Below, piece after piece: positions 1-5,410 of a stretch of DNA of 6,117 bases; position 1 is the stretch's first letter, and every line of letters begins with the position of its first letter. The translations under genes and the position numbers were made by a program. This DNA is from Planctomycetota bacterium (lineage in GTDB: Bacteria; Planctomycetota; Phycisphaerae; WQYP01). The notes below the pieces were generated by a model that saw only the letters and a program-made list of their open reading frames with translations, ran no database searches and was not told the origin of the DNA. The stretch is taken from positions 1 through 6,117 of the forward strand of contig JAKAZF010000192.1 in NCBI GenBank assembly GCA_021826605.1, written 5' to 3'.

Positions 1-184
1 CACCGGTCTTAATTTGATCCAGTGAATACATCAGCAGCGGATTGGTATCCGCCGGTGCAGCAGCTGGTGCCGGTGCCGGTGCCGCGGCGGGCACGGCAGT
101 GGTGGGGGTCGATGAATCCGCCAATGACAGGCCTGCAGTCGCCAACACAGCGGCCGCAGCCAACAGGGTAGTAATGGATCGCAT
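1..184 (-). CDS. N-terminal fragment of a secreted outer-membrane barrel protein (paralogue of the 453-1811 porin), cut by the window edge
   Basis: This reading frame runs off the left edge, so only 61 codons are seen. The ATG at 184-182 has a strong Shine-Dalgarno AAGGAG (plus-strand CTCCTT at 191-196) six bases upstream. The protein starts with a Sec signal peptide (MRSITTLL, an Ala/Leu-rich core, probable cleavage near SLA-DS, residues 21-24). An Ala-Pro run follows at about residues 31-45, then the segment LLMYSLDQIKTG at 50-61. The neighbouring gene at 453-1811 has the same order: signal peptide, Ala-Pro run, then LMYGLDQVKTG. The two are therefore tandem paralogues in the same orientation. 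By analogy it should be a BBP2-like porin, but the barrel lies outside the window, so that part is inference. A terminator and its own sigma-54-type promoter separate it from the upstream paralogue. Confidence 0.85.
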   Translation of the reverse strand, partial: MRSITTLLAAAAVLATAGLSLADSSTPTTAVPAAAPAPAPAAAPADTNPLLMYSLDQIKTG

Positions 185-190
185 TTGTTT

Positions 191-196
191 CTCCTT
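191..196 (-). promoter_or_regulatory. Shine-Dalgarno site of the left-edge porin gene
   Basis: The minus strand reads AAGGAG six bases before the ATG at 184. It fixes the start of the truncated gene and matches the AAGGAG found seven bases before the start of the paralogue at 1811. Confidence 0.8.
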
Positions 197-222
197 CAAA
201 ATGCAAAAACCGTTAGCCTTTT

Positions 223-240
223 AAGCAAAGTCCGTGCCAA
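223..240 (-). promoter_or_regulatory. Sigma-54 (RpoN) -24/-12 promoter
   Basis: The minus strand reads TTGGCACGGACTTTGCTT. This matches the sigma-54 consensus TGGCACG-N4-TTGCW in full, with the invariant GG (238-237) and GC (226-225) separated by the required 10 bases. Transcription should start near base 213, about 28 bases before the ATG at 184, with the ribosome-binding site in between. The position, spacing and orientation all fit the left-edge porin gene. Sigma-54 promoters need an ATP-driven enhancer-binding activator, so this gene is probably induced by a specific signal. None of the sequence upstream of the paralogue at 453-1811 matches this pattern. Confidence 0.8.
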
Positions 241-340
241 AGAGACCGCAATGGCCGGGAAATGCCGCGCAGAACCGCATAAAAGCCAGATTCATGCGAC
301 AATTCAAGCATTTGCAGATCAACCGGTGCGTAATTTAACA

Positions 341-360
341 GCGTTTGCCATCTTTAACGC
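341..360. promoter_or_regulatory. Possible upstream activator (enhancer) site for the sigma-54 promoter
   Basis: A perfect inverted repeat GCGTT-N10-AACGC is centred about 112 bases upstream of the -24 element. Enhancer-binding proteins commonly bind dyads 80-150 bases upstream of sigma-54 promoters, and the N10 spacing resembles the NifA-type TGT-N10-ACA arrangement. The arms are only 5 bp long, so chance is possible; the call rests on position. Confidence 0.3.
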
Positions 361-378
361 CTGTTTAGAAGGCAGTAC

Positions 379-413
379 AAAAAAAGGTCGGCGAAACGAA
401 TTTCGCCGACCTT
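379..413 (-). terminator. Rho-independent terminator of the 453-1811 porin gene
   Basis: The arms AAGGTCGGCGAAA (384-396) and TTTCGCCGACCTT (401-413) pair perfectly over 13 bp around a four-base loop. On the minus strand the hairpin runs into seven T residues (385-379, partly in the stem). It lies 40 bases past the stop codon at 453. It should separate the complete porin gene from its downstream paralogue. In the plus direction only a short GGCTTTT follows, so any activity there would be weaker. Confidence 0.9.
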
Positions 414-452
414 GGCTTTTACCAGTTTAGAGATACCACGAAAGTTTATAGC

Positions 453-1811
453 TTAGAAGCTGTAAACCGCGTCAATGCCAAACGTGGTCTGATAGTGCTT
501 GCCACCGCTGAGCACGGCATGATCCGCCAGATCTTCCCGCAGTTCGGGGCGAATCACCAGCGTGCGAAGCATCGGGCTGTCCGGGAATGGCGTCAGGCTG
601 ATGCCGACGGTCAATTCGGCCAGATTCAGGGCGTTGGATGTTTCGCCAACTTGGTCAAAATCAGCTCCGACATCGGAACCCTGATTGCCGAGGCCTTCGG
701 CAATTCCAGTTCCAAAATAGGCATATTCCTCGCGGAAATTGTAGCTGATGAAACGGTTGTAGCGATAGGTCTGATACAGAGCTTCATCAAAAGCGCCGTT
801 ATCCTGACCGTTTACCGTGTTTCCCGCGCCATCATAATAGAACACGGTATCCGACGTGATGGACAACGCATTGTTCAGAATCGGCGGAACATAAGTGATA
901 ATGGGTTCAATCACCAGACGATTGGGATTATTGGTACCGCTGTCTTGCGGTCCAACGGAAATATTGACCTTGGCATGGAGATTGTCGTTAACAACAAGGC
1001 CAGCGCCCACCAAGGCATCAATACCGGTATTGTTATCACGGAATGTCTGATTCCAGCCACGGGTTATGCCCGCCCAGAATGACAGATCCTGACCCATGAC
1101 AACTTTCGCCAGCAAACCGGTCTGGGTGTATGGGGTCAGATTGCCAAACGCAAATGAATGGGAATAAAACGCATTTTTGGTGGGATTAATGCGTTCATAG
1201 CCCATTGGGCTGTCAAACTTACCGAAGCGCAACAGCATGGCAGCATTGTTGCCCAGCGCAAATCCGGCATCCACATACATCTGCTGCAGGTCGAACTGAT
1301 ACAGCGGATGGGTTTGAATGTTGTTGTACCAGCCATGGTAGAAATTCAAGCCGTTGGAGTGAATAAAATCGCCATTGTAGCCGTACAATATGTCAATCTT
1401 ACCGCCTACCACCACGCCCTGCTGGTGGATCTGTGTGCCGCGGAGATTAATGGTTTTGGCAATGTACAAATCAATGGCATTGAGAGTGAGATTGTTGTGA
1501 ACCTCGCTGGTGAACGTACGGCCCGGTATCGGGTTGGAGTTACCAAAGTCTTTGGTATATCCAAGGTCCCCGTATCCGCCGATTTCAATCCCAGCACTCT
1601 GCAGATTCTGCCCAACCGATGTGTCACCGGTTTTGACCTGATCCAGGCCGTACATCAGCGGCGGAGCATTTTCCGTGCTCATCGCCGGAGCCGGTGCCGG
1701 TGCTGGTGCAGCGGAATTAACTGCAGAAGAAGAAGCATCGGCCCAAGTGAGGCCGGAGGTGGCGAGCATGGCGGCTGCGCCGAGCAAAATACCCAACGAT
1801 CGTTTATCCAT
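453..1811 (-). CDS. Outer-membrane beta-barrel porin, BBP2 (OmpL-like) family
   Basis: This 452-residue protein probably forms a diffusion channel in the outer membrane; its substrate cannot be told. The ATG at 1811 has AAGGAG seven bases upstream. Residues 1-26 form a Sec signal peptide (MDKRS, an Ala/Leu core, cleavage near TWA-D or ADA-S). An Ala-Pro run (35-43) and PLMYGLDQVKTG (51-62) follow. The barrel starts near GIEIGGYGDLGY (74-85). The region 177-254 carries the pattern I associate with BBP2 porins: QMYVDAGFAL, LRFGKFDSPMGYE, a Tyr-Ser-His-Ser-Phe segment, TPYTQTGLLAKV and GITRGWN. Alternating hydrophobic and aromatic strands continue to the end, and the last residues VYSF give the C-terminal Phe typical of proteins assembled by BAM. 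Family assignment is by motif recognition; barrel topology is inferred. It has its own terminator and a separate promoter from its paralogue at the left edge. Confidence 0.85.
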   Translation of the reverse strand: MDKRSLGILLGAAAMLATSGLTWADASSSAVNSAAPAPAPAPAMSTENAPPLMYGLDQVKTGDTSVGQNLQSAGIEIGGYGDLGYTKDFGNSNPIPGRTFTSEVHNNLTLNAIDLYIAKTINLRGTQIHQQGVVVGGKIDILYGYNGDFIHSNGLNFYHGWYNNIQTHPLYQFDLQQMYVDAGFALGNNAAMLLRFGKFDSPMGYERINPTKNAFYSHSFAFGNLTPYTQTGLLAKVVMGQDLSFWAGITRGWNQTFRDNNTGIDALVGAGLVVNDNLHAKVNISVGPQDSGTNNPNRLVIEPIITYVPPILNNALSITSDTVFYYDGAGNTVNGQDNGAFDEALYQTYRYNRFISYNFREEYAYFGTGIAEGLGNQGSDVGADFDQVGETSNALNLAELTVGISLTPFPDSPMLRTLVIRPELREDLADHAVLSGGKHYQTTFGIDAVYSF

Positions 1812-1818
1812 AATGTGT

Positions 1819-1833
1819 CTCCTTAAAAAAGGA
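1819..1833 (-). promoter_or_regulatory. Ribosome-binding site inside a small hairpin before the porin start
   Basis: In the mRNA (minus strand) UCCUU, a UUUU loop and AAGGA form a 5-bp stem (1833-1820). AAGGA is most of the Shine-Dalgarno AAGGAG at 1824-1819, so the hairpin could mask it. The stem is short and A/U-rich, so it would open easily. Translation or temperature control is possible but unproven. Confidence 0.4.
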
Positions 1834-1864
1834 TACCCTTACCAACGCCACGGTTTCGACCGTT

Positions 1865-1890
1865 TTCGTCCCCGCCAATTATGGGACGAA
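1865..1890 (-). other. Hairpin in the 5' leader of the porin mRNA
   Basis: TTCGTCCC (1865-1872) and GGGACGAA (1883-1890) are perfect 8-bp complements around a 10-base loop. It lies in the predicted leader between the promoter at 1930-1958 and the start at 1811. No poly-T tract follows on the minus strand, so it is not a simple terminator. It may stabilise the mRNA or bind a regulator. Confidence 0.4.
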
Positions 1891-1929
1891 GGAAAGTTCC
1901 ATCTTCCAGGCGTTCCTACACGGTTTTCG

Positions 1930-1958
1930 AGGATAATGTTCGATAACCATGATGTCAA
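1930..1958 (-). promoter_or_regulatory. Sigma-70-type promoter of the 453-1811 porin
   Basis: The minus strand has a perfect -35 TTGACA (1958-1953), a 17-base spacer and -10 TATCCT (1935-1930, four of six matches). The start point would be near 1923, giving a leader of about 112 bases that contains the two hairpins at 1865-1890 and 1820-1833. Confidence 0.5.
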
Positions 1959-2011
1959 CTCGATTTTATTGCGGCCTTAACCGATCCTTAACCATTCCTT
2001 TACACGCCCAA

Positions 2012-2025
2012 CATTTGCGCAAATG
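2012..2025. promoter_or_regulatory. Perfect 14-bp palindrome, candidate operator
   Basis: CATTTGCGCAAATG is its own reverse complement. It lies about 55 bases upstream of the porin -35 and overlaps a possible -35 of the glycosyltransferase promoter. Perfect symmetry of this length in a divergent intergenic region is typical of a site for a dimeric regulator. I cannot assign it to a known regulator family. Confidence 0.45.
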
Positions 2026-2044
2026 GCCCGACAATGCTTATATT
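2015..2044 (+). promoter_or_regulatory. Weak candidate promoter for the glycosyltransferase gene
   Basis: TTGCGC (2015-2020), an 18-base spacer and TATATT (2039-2044) loosely fit sigma-70. The -35 would lie inside the 14-bp palindrome, which would suit repression. The leader would be about 170 bases long. Other A/T-rich hexamers nearer the gene are possible, so this is tentative. Confidence 0.25.
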
Positions 2045-2049
2045 ATCGG
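2028..2049. other. Imperfect inverted repeat
   Basis: CCGACAAT (2028-2035) and ATTATCGG (2042-2049) pair at seven of eight positions around a six-base loop. It lies directly beside the 14-bp palindrome. It may be a second binding site or a small RNA hairpin; nothing in the sequence decides between these. Confidence 0.3.
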
Positions 2050-2193
2050 CATAAGTTCCTATAAAACATTACTTCGATTCTACGAATAACTAAAAATTGC
2101 CGTTAAAATACACGTTCTCGCGTAAAATTGCGGCAGATTCAAGAAATTATGGTACATTCCACGATGAATGATTCTGGTACACTATTTTAGTTC

Positions 2194-2206
2194 CAAAGTA
2201 ACTTTG
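2194..2206 (+). promoter_or_regulatory. Dyad CAAAGT-A-ACTTTG just upstream of the glycosyltransferase start
   Basis: Two perfect 6-base arms flank a central A, ending 14 bases before the ATG at 2221. It could be an operator close to the start or, in RNA, a small hairpin next to the weak ribosome-binding site (GGA at 2212-2214). Confidence 0.3.
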
Positions 2207-2220
2207 CGGACGGATCACCC

Positions 2221-3474
2221 ATGATGAATAAAAAATCTCCGCCCGCAGGAATACTGCTGATTTTCAGCCAAACCTTCGCCCCGGACCCGGCAGCCGTCGG
2301 CCAGCATATGACCGATGCGGCCATCGCCATGGCACGCCGCGGCTATGCCGTGCGCGTTTACGCCTCCAGTCGCGGATATGAAGACCCCACCCGCCGATAT
2401 CCGTTAAGGGAAAATATGCAGGGCGTGGACGTGCGCCGTCTGCGCTTGAGTTCCTTCGGCAAAAAGAACCTCCTGATCCGTATTATCGGAACGGCCAGTT
2501 TTTTGATCCAATGCTTTTTGATTGGACTGTTTACCCCGAATGTCAAAGGTATTCTCTTCAGCACCTCTCCGCCCATGATCGGCTTTGCGGCCGCCTGGAT
2601 TCATCTGCTGCGGCGCGTGCCCATTGCGTATTGGGCCATGGATCTGAATCCTGACCAGCTTATTATGATGGGAAAAATAAAAGACCGCAGTTTCCGCGCG
2701 AAATTATTGGAGCGCGTCAACCGCTTTATACTCAATCATTCCGCCGCCATTTTTGCGCTGGACCGGTTTATGGCCGACCGCCTGGCCAGGCGCGGCGACT
2801 TTGCCCCAAAAACGCACATCGACCCGCCCTGGCCGCATGAACATGTTATTGAGCCGGTGGCAACGCAAAACAATCCCTTCCGCATTGAACATGGATTGCA
2901 GGGCAAATTTGTGTTCATGTACAGCGGTAATCACAGCCCCGCCAATCCGCTTGATACCATCCTCAGCGCCGCAATCAGGTTTAAGGATGATCCGCAGATG
3001 ACATTCGTTTTTGTCGGTGGCGGCCTGGGTAAGCGACAAATCGAGGCCTGTATTCAGGAGCATCGGTTAACCAATGTACTTTCTTTACCTTACCAGCCGC
3101 TGGAATCACTGAAGTTTTCTCTATCCGCGGCGGATGTGCATCTGGTGAGCCTCGGAGAAAACATGGTCGGAATTATTCACCCGTGCAAAATTTACGGAGC
3201 CATGGCCGCCGGAAAACCCATTCTTTTCCTCGGTCCAAGCCCCAGCCATATTGCCGATATTCTGCATGACCATGAAATCGGCTGGCAGATTCGCCATGGA
3301 GATACCGAAGGCGCCATTGCCGCAATTGCCCGCATTCGCAACACACCACAGGCTCAACTCCATCAGATGGGCCGCAATGCCCAGCACCTGCTGCGCGATC
3401 AGTTCAGCCAGGAAACACTTTGTAATCGCTTCTGTGATCGACTCGAAACAGCTCTGCAACTGCGGCATGGATGA
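2221..3474 (+). CDS. Glycosyltransferase family 4 (WbuB/WcaI-like, GT-B fold)
   Basis: This 417-residue protein probably transfers a sugar from a nucleotide donor to a lipid- or sugar-linked acceptor in surface polysaccharide synthesis. Donor and acceptor are unknown. The N-terminal GT-B half has the opening strand ILLIFSQTFAPDPAAVGQH (10-28), GYAVRVYASS (41-50), a hydrophobic stretch around 88-104 that may touch the membrane, STSPPMIGF (114-122) and the WbuB-like AMDLNPDQ (139-146). The C-terminal half has FMYSGNHSP (232-240), FVFVGGGLGKRQ (262-273) and HPCKIYGAMAAGKPILFLGP (320-339). The usual EX7E motif is not seen: Gly326 stands where the second Glu would be. ATG at 2221 and 2224 are both possible; the ribosome-binding site is weak (GGA at 2212). 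The gene stands alone, divergent from the porin and convergent with pssA, not inside a polysaccharide cluster. Confidence 0.88.
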   Translation: MMNKKSPPAGILLIFSQTFAPDPAAVGQHMTDAAIAMARRGYAVRVYASSRGYEDPTRRYPLRENMQGVDVRRLRLSSFGKKNLLIRIIGTASFLIQCFLIGLFTPNVKGILFSTSPPMIGFAAAWIHLLRRVPIAYWAMDLNPDQLIMMGKIKDRSFRAKLLERVNRFILNHSAAIFALDRFMADRLARRGDFAPKTHIDPPWPHEHVIEPVATQNNPFRIEHGLQGKFVFMYSGNHSPANPLDTILSAAIRFKDDPQMTFVFVGGGLGKRQIEACIQEHRLTNVLSLPYQPLESLKFSLSAADVHLVSLGENMVGIIHPCKIYGAMAAGKPILFLGPSPSHIADILHDHEIGWQIRHGDTEGAIAAIARIRNTPQAQLHQMGRNAQHLLRDQFSQETLCNRFCDRLETALQLRHG

Positions 3475-3567
3475 ACGGTTTAGCCGTAAACGCACCGCTG
3501 CCAGTAAATGGATGCACAATCCGTGAGTCGGGTCGGCGGTTATTCCGCTGCGGAAAAAGCCGTGAAC
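3475..3567. other. Convergent intergenic spacer
   Basis: These 93 bases separate the stops of the glycosyltransferase and pssA. A small palindrome TTCCGC-T-GCGGAA (3543-3555) is the only clear structure. On the minus strand it is not followed by T residues, and on the plus strand A residues follow, so neither gene shows a clear intrinsic terminator here. Confidence 0.5.
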
Positions 3568-4530
3568 TTATGCGCCGCTGCTGATCGGCGGCGGTGCCGG
3601 CGCTTCCGGCTTACCGCGTGAAAGTATCCGCTGAAACAATGCCTTGATGGGAGGAAAAAATGCGTACCAATATATGCCCAGCAGCGCGGTGAGTTGTGGC
3701 TGCCAGAAAAACAGCAGGACCAGAAGTACCAGCCGCACCACATAGGAAAAGGGCCGACGACCGCGCAGATATTGATTGATCAGATGCGGGTATTCGATTC
3801 TGCTGACCATTAAAGCCGAAAGCGCCAGTAAAATCACCGGCATCAGATACGGAAAGGCCGTGCCCACGCCGGATTGCACAAATTCCGGAACATGAAACGG
3901 CAGAAAGTGCGAGGCATTGGGGCGCAGAGCCTCAAAGAAAATCACCGTAGCCCCCGCCACACCGGCCGCCGCGGGCGATGGCAAACCGCGGAATATTAAA
4001 TGTGATTCCATGCTGTGCGCGTTATGGGCATTAAATCGCGCCAGCCGCAACGCCGTGCACGCCACATATATCGCCGCGATCATCCAGAAAAAGCGCCCGT
4101 CAACATTTTGCGCCAGAGGATTAATTAATTCTCCTCCCCTGACCGCCAGCAATCGGGCGATAATTTTCAGGCTTAAAAACGCCGGAACTATGCCAAAGCT
4201 CACCACATCCGCCAGCGAATCAAGCTCGGCTCCAAAATCGCTTGTGGCTCTGGTTAACCGGGCCATGCTGCCGTCGAGCATGTCGAAAATCATGGCCCCG
4301 AAAATCAGATAACCCGCAATGGTAAAAGCACCGCTTTTATCCGCCGTTCCCACAACCGGTAACGACGCATACCAGATCGCTGAAAAGCCGCACAATAAAT
4401 TACCCAGCGTCATTAACGTGGGCAGCACGGAAATCCGCCGCCGCAGCCTCCCGCGAATAGGCTCCTTCCGCAACCAACGTGGATCACGATAACGCATGGC
4501 CGGCCGATCTGATTTATCTGTACGCAACAT
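3568..4530 (-). CDS. pssA: CDP-diacylglycerol-serine O-phosphatidyltransferase (phosphatidylserine synthase)
   Basis: This membrane enzyme joins serine to CDP-diacylglycerol to give phosphatidylserine, the precursor of phosphatidylethanolamine. Numbering from the longest frame (GTG at 4566), it carries the complete CDP-alcohol phosphatidyltransferase motif DG-x2-AR-x8-G-x3-D-x3-D, with D98, G99, A102, R103, G112, D116 and D120. PssA-like segments VLPTLMTLGNLLCGF (47-61) and YVACTALRLARFN (167-179) flank it. About six to eight membrane segments are visible, including 81-96, 158-173, 200-212, 240-255 and 276-288. A Pro-rich tail (EAPAPPP) ends the protein. The start is uncertain: ATG 4530 is used here. 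GTG 4566 has AAGG nearby and would add 12 residues; ATG 4497 sits nearest the conserved part. It is divergent from the 4606 gene. CDP-alcohol family is certain; the serine specificity is by overall resemblance. Confidence 0.9.
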   Translation of the reverse strand: MLRTDKSDRPAMRYRDPRWLRKEPIRGRLRRRISVLPTLMTLGNLLCGFSAIWYASLPVVGTADKSGAFTIAGYLIFGAMIFDMLDGSMARLTRATSDFGAELDSLADVVSFGIVPAFLSLKIIARLLAVRGGELINPLAQNVDGRFFWMIAAIYVACTALRLARFNAHNAHSMESHLIFRGLPSPAAAGVAGATVIFFEALRPNASHFLPFHVPEFVQSGVGTAFPYLMPVILLALSALMVSRIEYPHLINQYLRGRRPFSYVVRLVLLVLLFFWQPQLTALLGIYWYAFFPPIKALFQRILSRGKPEAPAPPPISSGA

Positions 4531-4593
4531 TCCTGAACCAATAATACCGTATTGCCCCCCCTCCACGCCACCTTATCCGATTATTCCTCCGCC

Positions 4594-4599
4594 TATAGC
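4594..4599 (+). promoter_or_regulatory. Possible -10 element for leaderless transcription of the 4606 gene
   Basis: TATAGC ends seven bases before the A of the ATG at 4606, exactly where a -10 would lie if transcription began at the start codon. No Shine-Dalgarno precedes that ATG and the divergent gap to pssA is short. No good -35 is visible, so confidence is low. Confidence 0.22.
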
Positions 4600-4605
4600 C
4601 CGGCC

Positions 4606-5397
4606 ATGACTATAAGCATCAAGGAAGATCTTCTGTTATCCCAACCGCTGGAATGGTCCGCCACGGGTTACCACATCATCCGTAAATTTCAGGTGACAGG
4701 TTTATCGGAATACTCCCCCACCCAGCGCCCCATTATGGCGGTTACAGCCACAGATTCTCTCACCGGTTTTGTCATTCCAGCCATTGGCTCCCAGCATCCC
4801 GATCAGCCCAATGCGGTGGTGCGAAACATCAAAACGCAATGTCAGGGATATGATTGCTTTGATGTGTTTTGTGAATATCAATGGGATGCCTATCCCACCA
4901 ATTATCTCAAAAGTTTTAATGCCGGACTGGTGCAGGTGCTGCGGCATTATGATGCCAATAACAACCTTGCCACAGTCACCTACACTCCTGCCGGCGGTAC
5001 GGCGCAAAGCGAAGTGGCGGATCTGCATCGCCTGATTCTCAATGCCACCATCAGTTTTCACTTCCTGCAAACCGCCGACCCGGAAACCCTCACGCTTTCC
5101 TATGCCGGACTGGTTAACAGCGTTACCTGGCGGAATTATCCGCCACGCACTTGGTTGTGCCTGCCCATCACCGGCAGCACTCAGGATGGCGTTTGGTATC
5201 GCAATACCTACTGCTTCGCGTACAACCCGGAAACATGGGATCAATATGCGGTGTTCAAAAATGTTGATGGGTCCATTCCCCCGGATATTGCCGGAACCAT
5301 TGTTACCGATGGTTCCGCCACCAGCGGCAATGGTTGGAGCCGCTTTATTGTCTTCGGCCAGACCGATTTTAATACCGCGTTTCCATTGATTACCTGA
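4606..5397 (+). CDS. Protein of unknown function, possibly a phage-like structural protein
   Basis: I do not recognise this 263-residue protein with certainty. The frame opens further upstream, but only a TTG (4552) lies there, overlapping pssA, so the ATG at 4606 is the sensible start. There is no signal peptide and no membrane segment, so it is probably cytoplasmic or part of a particle. The first ~100 residues are a soluble alpha/beta-like stretch with three cysteines in an 11-residue span (79, 84, 89). The second half is rich in Trp, Tyr and Thr: NSVTWRNYPPRTWLCLPITG (171-190), then GVWYRNTYCFAYNPETWDQYAVF (195-217) and a predicted beta-rich end GWSRFIVFGQTDF (243-255). Its 13-base gap to the next gene suggests one operon. 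The style recalls structural proteins of phage-like modules in PVC bacteria, but this is from memory and unproven. Confidence 0.75.
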   Translation: MTISIKEDLLLSQPLEWSATGYHIIRKFQVTGLSEYSPTQRPIMAVTATDSLTGFVIPAIGSQHPDQPNAVVRNIKTQCQGYDCFDVFCEYQWDAYPTNYLKSFNAGLVQVLRHYDANNNLATVTYTPAGGTAQSEVADLHRLILNATISFHFLQTADPETLTLSYAGLVNSVTWRNYPPRTWLCLPITGSTQDGVWYRNTYCFAYNPETWDQYAVFKNVDGSIPPDIAGTIVTDGSATSGNGWSRFIVFGQTDFNTAFPLIT

Positions 5398-5410
5398 TCG
5401 GAATAATTCC

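Larger units (their letters stand above)
1812..2220. other. Divergent intergenic region between the porin and the glycosyltransferase
   Basis: This 409-base A/T-rich stretch has no credible gene. It holds the porin leader and promoter on the minus side (1812-1958), then a cluster of symmetrical elements: a 14-bp palindrome (2012-2025), an imperfect hairpin (2028-2049) and a dyad just before the glycosyltransferase (2194-2206). The octamer AAAATTGC occurs twice, at 2093-2100 and 2124-2131, 31 bases apart (about three helical turns). The two genes may share regulatory sites here. The only sizeable frame over its left part (plus strand to 1980) is a run-on from the antisense of the porin gene. 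Confidence 0.7.

Noticed and set aside
51..88. GGTGCC-type tandem repeats here and at 1684-1710 as satellite DNA or a CRISPR-like array
   Set aside because: They are explained by codons of the Ala-Pro-rich linkers in the two porins; there are no spacers or exact long repeats.
495..1826. Long plus-strand frames (495-1082 and 1158-1826) opposite the porin
   Set aside because: They are antisense to a convincing porin gene, have no recognisable domains or ribosome-binding sites, and arise from its codon bias.
1865..1890. Leader hairpin as a transcription attenuator terminator
   Set aside because: The minus strand after the hairpin lacks a T-run, so intrinsic termination is unlikely. It is kept only as a leader structure.
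3543..3555. Palindrome TTCCGCTGCGGAA as a bidirectional terminator
   Set aside because: The stem has only 5 bp with a 3-base loop and no T tract follows it on either strand.
4552..4605. 18-residue N-terminal extension of the 4606 gene
   Set aside because: It would require a TTG start with no ribosome-binding site and would overlap the pssA frame. The ATG at 4606 is simpler.
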